This document shows positions 24,398-35,354 of a stretch of 64,000 nt of DNA, in pieces. Under the pieces are notes generated by a model that saw only the letters and a list, made by a program, of their open reading frames with translations, was not told the DNA's origin and ran no database searches. The translations under genes were made by a program, and so were the position numbers. Source of the DNA: Methylobacter sp. Lineage in GTDB: Bacteria; Pseudomonadota; Gammaproteobacteria; Methylococcales; Methylomonadaceae. Location of the stretch: positions 186,001 to 250,000 of the forward strand of contig NZ_JAUXVR010000006.1 in NCBI RefSeq assembly GCF_030680395.1, written 5' to 3'. The number at the start of each line of letters is the position of its first letter. Positions within the stretch are counted from its first letter, which is position 1.

Positions 24398-26212
24398 TCA
24401 GCCTGCCCTGGAAATCCCCAACTTCAACATCCTGGATCGCAAGGTATTCGGATTCATGCCCAATATCGCCGCCGCGCCCTTGGCACCGGAAATCTGCCAA
24501 TTGGTTGCTTCAAGGGTGCGTATTATATGTTCGCGCTCCACAGCTTCCAGGGTCCGCAACTTGTCGGTAGCCGCTTCCGGATGGGCGCGACTGGGCTGCA
24601 ATGGCGCGATGTCCAACAACGAACTCTGGGACAGAATCACCGCCCGTTCGATGACGTTCTGCAATTCACGGACGTTGCCGGGCCACGAGTATTGCCGTAA
24701 ATGGTCCAGTCCGGCAGGATCAATATCATCAAAGCGCTTGCCGAATTTTTTGGCGTATTTAGTCAGGAAAAATCGCGCCAGCAACGGAATATCGGCCACT
24801 CGTTGCCGCAACGCCGGCACCTCGATCGGAAACACATTCAGCCGGTAATACAGGTCGGAACGGAACCGCCCCAAACTGACCTCCTCGGCCAAATTGCGAT
24901 TGGTTGCCGCAATCACCCGCACATCGACCCGGATGGTTTCGCTGCCCCCTACCCGTTCGAATTCCTGCTCCTGCAACACCCGCAACAGCTTGGACTGCGC
25001 CGACAGGGACAGTTCGCCGAGTTCGTCCAAAAACAGGCTGCCGCCGTCGGCCAGTTCGAAGCGGCCTTTGCGCTGCTGGGTCGCGCCGGTGAATGCGCCT
25101 TTTTCATGGCCGAACAATTCGCTCTCGATCAGTTCGGCGGGCAGCGCCGCGCAATTGACTTTAACCATAATCGCAGTGCTACGATCGCTGAACTCGTGGA
25201 TGGCGCGCGCCAGCAATTCCTTACCGGTGCCGGTTTCGCCCAGCAGCAATACCGGCGTATCGGTGCGCGCCACCATCCGCACTTGTTCCATGACCGTCCG
25301 CATCAGCTTGGAGCCGCTGACAAAATCGCCGGGATTGTGATCGTCGTTGAGTACTTCCTGCAAGTAGCCTTTTTCCTGTTGCAGCCGGTCCAGTTTCTGT
25401 TCGGCGAGGCGGCGGTCGTTCACATCGCGCAGGATGATGGTATAGAGTTTTTGGTCGTGGGCTTCCAGCGGCGAAAAGGTAGCTTCGATCGGGAATTCCT
25501 CGCCGTCGGCGCGCCGGGCGCTAAGGCCTTCCGGCGCCCAGGCCTGGGTTTTGGCGCTAGCGTTATCGAAAGCGATGAATTGCATGAACAGTTTGCTGCA
25601 ATGCGGCGCGATAAACAGCTCGACCGGCTGACCGATCGCAAAGTCGGCGGCGCAACGAAAGATTCTGGCTGCCGCCGCATTAAACAGCGTGATGCGGTGT
25701 TGCTGGTCGACGGTCACGATGGCGTCCATCGCCGAACCGAGGATCGAGGAAATACGTTGCTCGCTTTCGCTCAGCGCCTGCATCGTCAGTCTTTGCTCGG
25801 TGCGGTCGCGCTGGGTTTCGACGATTGCCACCACCTCGCCCTGCTCATTGCTGATGGTTCCGGCATCGATAACCAGATAAAGCCGACTGCCGTCCGGCAT
25901 CAGGCACCAGTTTTCGGTATGACAAATGTCGCTGTAGGACGTAAAGGCGCTGGCATGCTCATAAAGACTGGACACTTCACCGAGGGTGCTATCGAGCAGC
26001 AAGTCCGCCAGACACGGGCGTTTTTCGGTATAAAAGCCGCGCCAATGCTGATCGGTGCCGATCATCTCCCCGGCTTTCAGGCCGGTCAATAGCTCGCAGG
26101 CCTTGTTCCATATCACCACCTGATGCTTGGCATTTAATACGAATGTGGACACCGGCATATGCTGCAATAAATGCTCGGCGGATAGGTTTTGAATCAATGG
26201 GTTTACTTTCAT
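24398..26212 (-). CDS. PAS-domain sigma-54-dependent transcriptional activator
   Basis: About 604 residues from ATG 26212 (a GTG start at 26281 would add 23 residues and is less likely). Order: PAS 1 (~residues 10-120, TFVLNAKHQVVIWNKACELL), PAS 2 (~135-250, MDAIVTVDQQHRITLFNAAA), a linker helix, the AAA+ sigma-54 interaction domain (Walker A GETGTGKELLA; GAFTGA loop in GHEKGAFTGATQQ; Walker B GGSLFLDELGEL), and a Fis-type HTH (KGAAAILGMNPNTLRSRM). It would open sigma-54 promoters in response to a small ligand or redox signal sensed by PAS. It stands alone; its target is not visible nearby. Confidence 0.92.
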   Translation of the reverse strand: MKVNPLIQNLSAEHLLQHMPVSTFVLNAKHQVVIWNKACELLTGLKAGEMIGTDQHWRGFYTEKRPCLADLLLDSTLGEVSSLYEHASAFTSYSDICHTENWCLMPDGSRLYLVIDAGTISNEQGEVVAIVETQRDRTEQRLTMQALSESEQRISSILGSAMDAIVTVDQQHRITLFNAAAARIFRCAADFAIGQPVELFIAPHCSKLFMQFIAFDNASAKTQAWAPEGLSARRADGEEFPIEATFSPLEAHDQKLYTIILRDVNDRRLAEQKLDRLQQEKGYLQEVLNDDHNPGDFVSGSKLMRTVMEQVRMVARTDTPVLLLGETGTGKELLARAIHEFSDRSTAIMVKVNCAALPAELIESELFGHEKGAFTGATQQRKGRFELADGGSLFLDELGELSLSAQSKLLRVLQEQEFERVGGSETIRVDVRVIAATNRNLAEEVSLGRFRSDLYYRLNVFPIEVPALRQRVADIPLLARFFLTKYAKKFGKRFDDIDPAGLDHLRQYSWPGNVRELQNVIERAVILSQSSLLDIAPLQPSRAHPEAATDKLRTLEAVEREHIIRTLEATNWQISGAKGAAAILGMNPNTLRSRMLKLGISRAG

Positions 26213-26521
26213 ATCGGAGTTACAAATAAGATCGGTTCTGCCTGGCGGACACGCTACAACATTCATTTTAGAGCCGGTCACGGTATGAAGTACAGCGCAG
26301 AGCGCCCAAAGCGCCTGTTTTTGCCTGCGCTCTAACAGGCTTATTCCGGCTTAAAGGGCTACAAGACTGGAAAGCAGCACTGAACCGGTTTACCATTCAG
26401 CTCGAAGACAGGAGCCGAGGCGTTAATTTAAATCCTGTTTACACCAAATTAAGGATACCCTTCATGAACAACAGGATTATGTACCAAGACGTTAGACACG
26501 ATACACCGCCTCCAGAAACCT

Positions 26522-28490
26522 ATGGTAACTAATAAAAAACACAAACCAAGACTGCCCATATTTTCCACCGGCGGAAAAGTTGTTTTTATTATCTCCCTGT
26601 TCGTACTGATTTCGGTATTGCTGGGCGGAATGATTTTTTGGTATGGCAACATTTTCGACGGCGTTCGCTCCTATGTCAGGGGCGAAGGCTTGTGGGCCAA
26701 AGCGCAGAAGGATGCCGTATTTTATCTGGGCAGTTATTCCTATAATCATTCGGAAACCGATTACAACGCTTATCTGGACGCTCTAAAGGTCATCAGTGGC
26801 GATAAAAATGCCCGCTTGGCATTACTGGAATCTCCGCCGGACTACGAACAAGCAGGAAAAGGCTTTCTGCAGGGACAAAACCACCCGGACGATATCGATT
26901 CCATGATCGGCTTCTTTTTAACCTTCCAGCGCATTTCCTATATGCGCGATGCTATCTTTATCTGGCAATCTGCCGATCAAACAATCGACGAATTGAAGCA
27001 GGTAAGCGGGCAAATTCGAACTGAAATCAATGCCGCAAACCCAAATACCGGAAAAATGATCAAATTGAGAGAACGCTTGCAGCATCTCAATGATGAACTT
27101 CATCAACTGGAAAATCGCTTTTTCATTGGTGCTCAGTGAAGGGGCAAGATGGGTTAAGCAAACGACATGGCGCGTTACCGTGCTGGTACTGATTAGCTTT
27201 ACCGGTATCGGGCTATGGGTGAGCCGCCAGATCATCAAAGGGATCACCAAATCGGAACAGGAACTGATCATCAGCGAATCACGGTTTCGCAGGCTCAAGG
27301 AATCGAATACGATCGGTATTATTTCCTGGCGGATGGACGGCATGATCGAGGAAGCGAACGATCTATTTTTAACCATGATCGGCTATAACCGGTCGGATTT
27401 TTCGACCGGTGTCGTCAACTGGCGGGATATTACACCGATTGAATTTCAGCAGCGCGATCAACAAGCCATTAATGAGCTTTTAACACAGGGCCGATGCGAG
27501 CCTTTCGAAAAAGCTTTGATCCATAAACAGGGACACTGGGTACCGATCTATATTGGCGCAGCGATGCTGGTCGGCAATCAGGAACAAGGCATTGCCTATG
27601 TGATGGACCTGAGCGAACGCAAAAAAGCGGAGCAGCAATTAAAGTTGGCGGCAACGGTTTTTGCCGGCAGCAGCGATGGAATTTTGATTACGGATTCATC
27701 AACGCATATTGTTTCGGTCAATCAAGCGCTTTGCGCTATGACCGGATACAATGAAAGCGAATTATTGGGTCAGCCTCCGTCAATCTTACAATCGGGTTAT
27801 ACCACCGACGAAGAACATAAACGACTGTGGGAGTCGCTCAATAAAAGCGGCCAATGGCAAGGCGATATTATGGATCGTACGAAAAACGGTGCCTTAATAC
27901 CGATGAGAATCAGCATTAACCAGATAAAAAATGCCGACAACCAACTCACGCATTATGTCGCCATCCTGTCAGATATCTCCGAACGCAAGGCGGAAGAAGA
28001 GCATCTGCGTCATATTGCTCATCATGACCCTTTGACCGGATTGGCTAATCGGGTGCTGTTCAATGACCGGCTTGAGCAGGCAATTAAACTGGCGACGCGC
28101 AACAATACCCAATTTGCCGTGTTATTTATGGATTTAGATAAATTCAAACCGGTTAACGATCTTTTCGGACATAAGATCGGAGATAAACTATTGCAGAAAG
28201 TTGCGGACAGACTCACTCGAAGCGTCCGAGAAACCGACACTGTCACCCGCCTGGGCGGCGACGAATTCGTCATACTGCTTGAGAATATTGCCGATCAGGA
28301 AATGGTCGAAAAACTACTTAACCCTATTATCGCTACAATAGGTAACGTTTACCATATTGACGATTACGATATCGAAATTGGCGTAAGCGCTGGAATAAGC
28401 ATTTACCCAAACCATGGAACCGACGCTAAAACGCTGTTGCATCATGCCGATATAGCCATGTACGCAACAAAGGAATTAAAGCGGCCATAA
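26522..28490 (+). pseudogene. Membrane-anchored PAS-PAS-GGDEF diguanylate cyclase split by a one-base frameshift
   Basis: Frame 1 (26522-27139) encodes a short cytoplasmic tail, a membrane helix (VVFIISLFVLISVLLGGMIF) and a helical sensor region ending LHQLENRF; frame 2 (open from upstream of 27090 to 28490) continues SLVLSEGARWVKQ, second membrane helix (VTVLVLISFTGIGLWVS), PAS 1, PAS 2 (SDGILITDSSTHIVSVNQA) and a GGDEF domain with active site RLGGDEF and an inhibitory-site RETD five residues before it. The frames join in the T5 run at 27119-27123: removing one T gives an unbroken protein of about 655 residues. So this is either a recent null mutation, a phase-variable site, or a sequencing error. 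The catalytic half could still be made if translated from an internal start. Product if intact: c-di-GMP. Confidence 0.8.
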
Positions 28491-28695
28491 TCTATTACGT
28501 ATCCCTATAAATTTCGAAAACTCAGTTGTCACCGTCGCGTCAGATTATGACAACAAGGGTACGTTAAAGACCGCGTTCGTCGGTAGAGTCTTGGAATTAA
28601 CTCCAGTAATCTGAATTGATTACGATAACGGGATGACTAAACCGGCATTAAATCTGTAAAATAGCCGTTTTTATTGTCCAGCTCCTTAAATCATA

Positions 28696-30405
<1,710 letters not shown>

Positions 30406-30416
30406 TGAGTTTTTCC

Positions 30417-30467
30417 CTGTAGGAGCGGCTTTAGCCGCGACAATCGCGGCTAAAGCCGCTCCTACAG
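30417..30467. terminator. Perfect 24-bp hairpin between convergent genes
   Basis: CTGTAGGAGCGGCTTTAGCC-type left arm (30417-30440), 3-base loop, fully complementary right arm (30444-30467), with T-runs on both outer sides, so it can terminate both proS and the convergent gene. The core GTAGGAGCGGCTTTAGCCGC belongs to a repeat well known in gammaproteobacterial genomes. The stop codon of the minus-strand gene (30462-30464) lies inside the right arm. Confidence 0.75.
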
Positions 30468-31001
30468 GAATTTTTGCTGAATCAAATTCAACGTTCTTTC
30501 CGGCAAACTGTCCGTGGTCGCACCTTCCAGATGCAGGCGCGCATCTTCATGTACGGTCGTCATAAATCGGATCAACTGCATCTCGTGCTGCATTTTCTGT
30601 TCAAAATCTTCCGCTTCCCACATTTTATTCAGCAAATATTTTGCATGATGATGAATGGTGAAGGCGACTGCCTCGGGCAGATGGGTATAACTGGCCTGTA
30701 TTGAAGATTTAAGTTGATCCAGCGCGGCCAGATACTGTTTATAGTCTTTAACGTCCTGTTTGCACTTGGTTTTAAACATCGACAATTCAGCGTTGTGTTT
30801 AGTCTTCAGCAGACTAATATCATGCTCCAGCTGTACGCTTTTCTTTTTTAATTCGGCTTCCAGGGCTTTTTCGGCCAGGACGCCGGCATGCTTGAGCTTT
30901 GCCTGACTGTCCTGATTAGCCTGCTGCCATTTCAGGTTTTCATCCTTGACCGAATGGAACAGGTTAATCATATTAAAAACCCAGCTTTTTAAAATAGTCA
31001 T
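30462..31001 (-). CDS. Coiled-coil protein, unknown function
   Basis: 179 residues, cytoplasmic by composition. Residues ~20-95 are a long charged helix with heptad pattern (KKKSVQLEHDISLLKTKHN). The C-terminal half contains AVAFTIHHHAKYLLNKMWE and AEDFEQKMQHEMQLIRFMT. I do not recognise a family. It lies 3 bp from the end of the upstream gene for a membrane coiled-coil protein, so the two are likely partners. Its stop codon is embedded in a repeat hairpin. Confidence 0.6.
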   Translation of the reverse strand: MTILKSWVFNMINLFHSVKDENLKWQQANQDSQAKLKHAGVLAEKALEAELKKKSVQLEHDISLLKTKHNAELSMFKTKCKQDVKDYKQYLAALDQLKSSIQASYTHLPEAVAFTIHHHAKYLLNKMWEAEDFEQKMQHEMQLIRFMTTVHEDARLHLEGATTDSLPERTLNLIQQKFL

Positions 31002-31004
31002 GCG

Positions 31005-31529
31005 CTAAACAATAGTGGAAATTTTTTGCTGCAATGTTAACAACGCCTCAATGTCCTGCCGGTTTCGATAGCGGGCATTATCTTGTTGTAATTGCAGATA
31101 AGCGATTTCCGGTAGTTTTGTTTTAATCGACAGCAGGTCTTTATCGATCGATCTGGACAGAGACTGAATGTGCTTGCGATTATTAAGCGTTAACAGGCGT
31201 TTTCTGTTCAGCTCATTAAAATATCTTATTTGCATTGCTTTAAAATAAAACAAACGCTTAACTTGGTCTTGTCGGGCCTGAACAAACCATAACCGCCGCT
31301 GCGCACGTTGTTTAGCCGAAAAATAATCCAAAACAGTACGGGCGATTATTTTAAAAATACCCAATAATCCGGCGATTATTAACACAGCAAACGCGCTTAA
31401 CAGCATTGCCGTTCCCAACATAATTATCGCGCTCGGCAAACCGGGTATGGCTAACCACAATAACAGCTCCACCAATAAAAATACCGGCAATGAAGCCAAC
31501 ATCAACAACAGGGAAATTCTAATAATCAA
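31005..31529 (-). CDS. Membrane protein with C-terminal coiled coil, unknown function
   Basis: 174 residues. Two N-terminal membrane helices (ISLLLMLASLPVFLLVELLL; AIIMLGTAMLLSAFAVLIIA) are followed by a basic helical region (LDYFSAKQRAQRRLWFVQAR) and a coiled coil to the end. Family not recognised. It is the first gene of a two-gene unit with the cytoplasmic coiled-coil protein downstream; together they could form a membrane-tethered scaffold, which is inference from shape only. Confidence 0.6.
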   Translation of the reverse strand: MIIRISLLLMLASLPVFLLVELLLWLAIPGLPSAIIMLGTAMLLSAFAVLIIAGLLGIFKIIARTVLDYFSAKQRAQRRLWFVQARQDQVKRLFYFKAMQIRYFNELNRKRLLTLNNRKHIQSLSRSIDKDLLSIKTKLPEIAYLQLQQDNARYRNRQDIEALLTLQQKISTIV

Positions 31530-31615
31530 AATAAAGAGACCATGAAGCCCAATAAATTGCCTTGGCGCGCGCTGGATATTGTACTCAACTTTCTGCCAAA
31601 GGCTTAATCAGGTAC

Positions 31616-32776
31616 CTACAATTGACTGACAACTGAGGACAATTGTTCATCATAAAGTGCGGCAATTAAATTAGCCTGATAAACCATGCCCACCAGGCGA
31701 TTTTCTCTGTTCACTATCGGAATCTGCCGGTAGCCTTGAGTCGACATCAATGAAATAAGATCGGCGATATGCGCACTTTCAGGCAGCACATTAACCGAAG
31801 TAGTCATCATATGACCGACTGATTCCGGTTTATCGGTTGATACATTCGGCGTACGCCGTATAAATGCCCGAAACCTGTCCTGAAAACTTTCATAAGCACT
31901 CAGATTAATAAATTTAAAAAAATCATTCCAGGTAATAATGCCAATCACCCGTCTGGCTCTATCAATAACCGGCATGGCTTTGAGTTTTTGCTTATGCATG
32001 ATTTTCCAGGCTTCTTCAACTTCTGTCCCGTATTCAACAACCGGTACATCTCTGACCATAATATCCGCGCAGGTGACATTGCCTTTAAAGCGTTTAAAGC
32101 TTCGCGCCTCTGCATCGGTAAGCAGTTTGCGCAGATCTCCTGCCGAAACATCCATGAACATATCCATGTTTTCCAGCGCCTGCTTCAAATCCTGATCCGA
32201 AATACCGGTTTGCTGAGCAGGTTTAACCGCGGTATTTTTATTACCGGAAACTATTGGATAGTCATGTCGTAACAACCAGCGATTAATGACTATTGCCATA
32301 GCCAGCATGACCAGTACATTTAAACCCACCGGCATCAGCACAAAACCATAACCCACAGAATTAAAAGGATCACTGGCCAAAATAGGCGTAATTGCGGTCG
32401 CAGCACCGGGAGGATGCAGACAACGCAGCAACAGCATGGCAAAAATGCTGCCCCCAACGGCACATGCCGATGCCAAAGCAATATCGGTAAACCACTGGGC
32501 ACAAGCAACACCGATAATAGCTGATATCAACTGTCCGCCAAAAAATGACCAAGGCTGCGCTAACGGGCTGTTAGGAATAACAAATAAAATAACCGCAGAA
32601 GCGCCCATGGAAGCGACGATTATCGGATAAGCAGCGCCAATACTTAATTTCTGCGTGACCAACGCCATAATTAAAATGGCACTAAAACTGGAAACAACAG
32701 ACAGAATCTTGCCCTTAAGGCTTAAGTTTACCGGATCAACGGTTATGAAACGGATAAACTGACTGATATTCATCAT
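31616..32776 (-). CDS. HPP family membrane protein with CBS domain pair
   Basis: 386 residues. Residues ~1-175 carry the HPP membrane domain with four to five helices and its signature LRCLHPPGAATAITPIL. The C-terminal ~170 residues hold two CBS domains (DIMVRDVPVVEYGTEVEEAW; MMTSVNVLPESAHIADLISL), which bind adenosine nucleotides and often gate membrane partners. HPP proteins have been linked to nitrite transport in plastids and cyanobacteria; the bacterial cargo is not settled. Monocistronic, divergent from apt. Confidence 0.85.
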   Translation of the reverse strand: MMNISQFIRFITVDPVNLSLKGKILSVVSSFSAILIMALVTQKLSIGAAYPIIVASMGASAVILFVIPNSPLAQPWSFFGGQLISAIIGVACAQWFTDIALASACAVGGSIFAMLLLRCLHPPGAATAITPILASDPFNSVGYGFVLMPVGLNVLVMLAMAIVINRWLLRHDYPIVSGNKNTAVKPAQQTGISDQDLKQALENMDMFMDVSAGDLRKLLTDAEARSFKRFKGNVTCADIMVRDVPVVEYGTEVEEAWKIMHKQKLKAMPVIDRARRVIGIITWNDFFKFINLSAYESFQDRFRAFIRRTPNVSTDKPESVGHMMTTSVNVLPESAHIADLISLMSTQGYRQIPIVNRENRLVGMVYQANLIAALYDEQLSSVVSQL

Positions 32777-33039
32777 TAAATTAAATGTCCCTTTCTTACA
32801 TTAATAAGGCTGCCAGGCCCCGAAGCTGAGTCAAGTATAAAACAATCAATCTGATATTTCAGAACGCTGAGGCCGGACGAGCTATTTAAAAACTATCGAC
32901 TTTGCGAGGCCTTTATAGATTAAAACTAAAACAGCGGTTCCAATTATTCTGCTATGTTTTTAATGCTAAAATAAAACAACAATCGACAAAACCGTTTTAC
33001 CTAACCTGCAATACCTACATATTAAAATAATACAAAATA

Positions 33040-33555
33040 ATGAACAGATTAAGAGATAAAATCCGCGACATCCCTGACTTTCCAAAACCCGGCATTATCT
33101 TCAAGGATATTACACCACTGATTAAAGATCCCGCCACGTTGCGGCTTGCCGTCCACCAATTACTACAACCTTTTTTAGGCAGAAATATGACCGTAGTTGC
33201 CGGTATGGAAGCGCGCGGCTTTATCTTCGGCTCTTTGGTCGCCTGGGAATTAGGGCTTCCATTTGTACCATTGAGGAAACCGGGAAAACTGCCTTACGAT
33301 GTGCAAAGCGTATCGTATGACCTTGAATACGGCTCGGCCACACTGGAAGCGCATATCGATGCATTTGATGCAAACGATCATGTCTTATTAATTGACGACC
33401 TGCTGGCTACCGGCGGCACGGCAAAAGCAAGCTGCGAATTAGTTGAGCAACTGGGCGCAAAGGTAGAGGCATGTGCATTTGTAGTGGAGCTGGATTTTCT
33501 GGAAGGGAGAAAAAATCTGGGGAATTATGAAGTCCATTCTTTATTGCATTATTAA
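33040..33555 (+). CDS. apt: Adenine phosphoribosyltransferase
   Basis: 171 residues, the standard length. Motifs: IRDIPDFPKPGIIFKDITP at the N-terminus, VAGMEARGFIFG, and the PRPP-binding loop VLLIDDLLATGGTAKA. Salvages adenine to AMP. In the hopanoid context it may reuse the adenine released by HpnG, but it is a separate transcription unit, followed by an inverted repeat. Confidence 0.96.
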   Translation: MNRLRDKIRDIPDFPKPGIIFKDITPLIKDPATLRLAVHQLLQPFLGRNMTVVAGMEARGFIFGSLVAWELGLPFVPLRKPGKLPYDVQSVSYDLEYGSATLEAHIDAFDANDHVLLIDDLLATGGTAKASCELVEQLGAKVEACAFVVELDFLEGRKNLGNYEVHSLLHY

Positions 33556-33558
33556 ATA

Positions 33559-33632
33559 AGGCAAAGGGCGAAGGGCAAAAGACGAAAAAACCAGATTCAC
33601 GACTGCCTTTAGCCTTGCGCCCTTCGCCTTCT
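33559..33632. repeat. Inverted repeat with GGCAAAGGGCGAAGGGC arms
   Basis: Left arm AAGGCAAAGGGCGAAGGGC and right arm GCGCCCTTCGCCTT pair imperfectly around an A-rich loop, between convergent apt and mlaA. Similar repeats lie at 35281-35341 and 61072-61142; they may act as terminators. Confidence 0.6.
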
Positions 33633-34616
33633 TTATCTCAGTCTTTTTGATTTTTTAAATGCATCGACTTTAACACCGGCATCTTCAAACGATTTGGCGG
33701 TGTTATCAAATGATTGAGCGATACTGCTAAATGAAGGTGAGGCTTGTCCCAACTCTTTCGTCTCTGCATCCAGATGCAGAGCAAAATTTGCCTTGTTACT
33801 TGCATTGACATCTCCAGACGAACCTTGTCCTGAAGCCGCGCCTTTATCGCCATCAAGCGACTCATCGTCAAGACCATCAATATCCAAAGACGCCTCCGAC
33901 TTTCCATCCGTAGCCAAATTATTGCGCCATTGCAAAAAAGATTCACGCGTAAATACATAAGGATCTAACGCGGCTTCATCAATAAATTTCAATGCGCCTT
34001 CCGCGCTGGCTCGCGCATTCAGCATGGACACCAGTTGCACAGGCATCCCTACATAACTGGCCGGATTTGCAGCCGTATCAAATATCGCTCCCGGAATGCC
34101 ACGCGCAGTTGACGGGCCAAGAAGAGGCAGTACCAGATATGACCCCTGAGGCACACCCCATACCGCAAGAGTCTGGTCAAAATCTTCCTCATTTTGTTCC
34201 AGACCTACGTGCTTGGCCACATCAAACAGGCCACCCAATCCTACTGTTGAATTGATGGCAAGCCGCCCGGTATCTTCTGCACTTTGTGAAAATTTAGCCT
34301 GCAAAACATCATTAATAACCACATTTACGTTTTTCAGATTATTAAAGAAGTTAAAGATACCCGTTTGCATGAACTGCGGGGTTACCCATTTATAGGCATT
34401 TGAAATAGGTTCAGCGACATAATTATCAACGTGATCGTTAAAACCAAACATTTTCCTATTAAAGTTCTCATAAGGATCAACCTTATTTACTACAGCTTGC
34501 TGTTCAACAACGCCGGTTGTTGCACAGCCGCCTAAAGTGAGAGCTACTCCGATCAATATACCTGAGAATGTTTGTTGCATTTTATCGCTACGATTGCCGT
34601 TGTGTGGTCTGTTCAT
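33633..34616 (-). CDS. mlaA: MlaA (VacJ) family outer-membrane lipoprotein
   Basis: 327 residues; a start at ATG 34580 (MQQTFSGILIG) would give a more usual lipoprotein signal. Lipobox LTLGGC, then the MlaA domain: DPYENFNRKMFGFNDHVDNY, INSTVGLGGLFDVAKHVGL, EDFDQTLAVWGVPQGSYLVL and LGPSTARGIPG. The C-terminal ~90 residues are a low-complexity Asp/Ser/Gly and helical tail not needed by the family. MlaA removes phospholipids from the outer leaflet and passes them to MlaC. Placed directly after hpnM (an MlaC homologue), so a hopanoid-membrane lipid-traffic role is likely. Confidence 0.9.
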   Translation of the reverse strand: MNRPHNGNRSDKMQQTFSGILIGVALTLGGCATTGVVEQQAVVNKVDPYENFNRKMFGFNDHVDNYVAEPISNAYKWVTPQFMQTGIFNFFNNLKNVNVVINDVLQAKFSQSAEDTGRLAINSTVGLGGLFDVAKHVGLEQNEEDFDQTLAVWGVPQGSYLVLPLLGPSTARGIPGAIFDTAANPASYVGMPVQLVSMLNARASAEGALKFIDEAALDPYVFTRESFLQWRNNLATDGKSEASLDIDGLDDESLDGDKGAASGQGSSGDVNASNKANFALHLDAETKELGQASPSFSSIAQSFDNTAKSFEDAGVKVDAFKKSKRLR

Positions 34617-34627
34617 TGGCCTAAAAC

Positions 34628-35245
34628 CTATTGTTTTGAATAGTTGTCAATTTTTTCATTGATCTTGGTTATTAAGGCATCAAAGCCTTCGCGCTGTAGA
34701 ATAGTAGTGTATTCCGACCTTTTCAAGGCCAAATCACTTACACCATTGGCAATAATATTAATAATGCGCCAGCTATTGCCCTTTTCCTTCAGCATGTAAT
34801 CGAATTTAACGGGCTTATCGCCAGGAATAACAAAACGAGAATGCACAACAACACCACCTCTTGTGGTTTCTTCTTCTGAATCAAATACAAATGATTCTCC
34901 TGAATAATCTTTAAAGTTGTGCGCATAAGAAGCAATACTCAGTCGGCTGAATACATCAACCAGTTTTTGTTGCTGCTCTTCGGATAACTTCTCCCACTCC
35001 TTACCGACAACAATACGGGCGATTTTTGTCAGCTCGTGACTGTTGGAAACGGGATCCTTTAGTTTTTCATACCTTCCTGCATAGCCTAATTTCTTGCCAT
35101 CCTTCATCACAGCAATAAGGTCGGCTTGAAATTTTTCTACAACCTGTCTTGCTGTTGCCCCACCTTCCTCCACTGCAAAGGCATCTACTGTCCCCAACAA
35201 AATGAGCATAAAAACGACAGCTAACTTTATATTTTTTAAAACCAT
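34628..35245 (-). CDS. hpnM: HpnM / MlaC-like periplasmic lipid-binding protein
   Basis: About 205 residues from ATG 35245 (GAGG upstream); a 13-residue longer version from 35284 is less likely. Signal peptide LAVVFMLILLGTVDAFA. The Ttg2D/MlaC fold is seen in ARQVVEKFQADLIAVMK, VGKEWEKLSEEQQQKLVDVF and the C-terminal WRIINIIANGVSDLALKRSE. HpnM is the MlaC-like protein encoded in hopanoid clusters; expected to carry hopanoid or phospholipid across the periplasm. It lies between hpnH and mlaA on the minus strand with short gaps. Confidence 0.88.
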   Translation of the reverse strand: MVLKNIKLAVVFMLILLGTVDAFAVEEGGATARQVVEKFQADLIAVMKDGKKLGYAGRYEKLKDPVSNSHELTKIARIVVGKEWEKLSEEQQQKLVDVFSRLSIASYAHNFKDYSGESFVFDSEEETTRGGVVVHSRFVIPGDKPVKFDYMLKEKGNSWRIINIIANGVSDLALKRSEYTTILQREGFDALITKINEKIDNYSKQ

Positions 35246-35280
35246 AATCAAAAAACCTCGTAAAAACCAATTTAAATCAG

Positions 35281-35341
35281 GCAAAAGGCTAAGGGCGAAG
35301 GGCGAAAAAACCGGCCCTTAGCCCTTAGCCTTTCGTCTTCC
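35281..35341. repeat. Inverted repeat with GGCTAAGGGCGAAGGGC arms
   Basis: Left arm AAAGGCTAAGGGC and right arm GCCCTTAGCCTTT pair almost perfectly, located between hpnH and hpnM inside the operon. It could reduce expression of hpnM and mlaA relative to hpnH. Confidence 0.65.
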
Positions 35342-35354
35342 GCTTAAATAAATT

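Noticed and set aside
24701-26092. Long open frame (463 codons) on the plus strand opposite the sigma-54 regulator
   Set aside because: Antisense shadow of a well-supported PAS/AAA+/HTH gene; composition follows the complement and no domain is recognisable.
27090-28490. Independent start for the GGDEF protein at 27090
   Set aside because: No ribosome-binding site, and the sequence before it matches a frameshifted continuation of the upstream frame.
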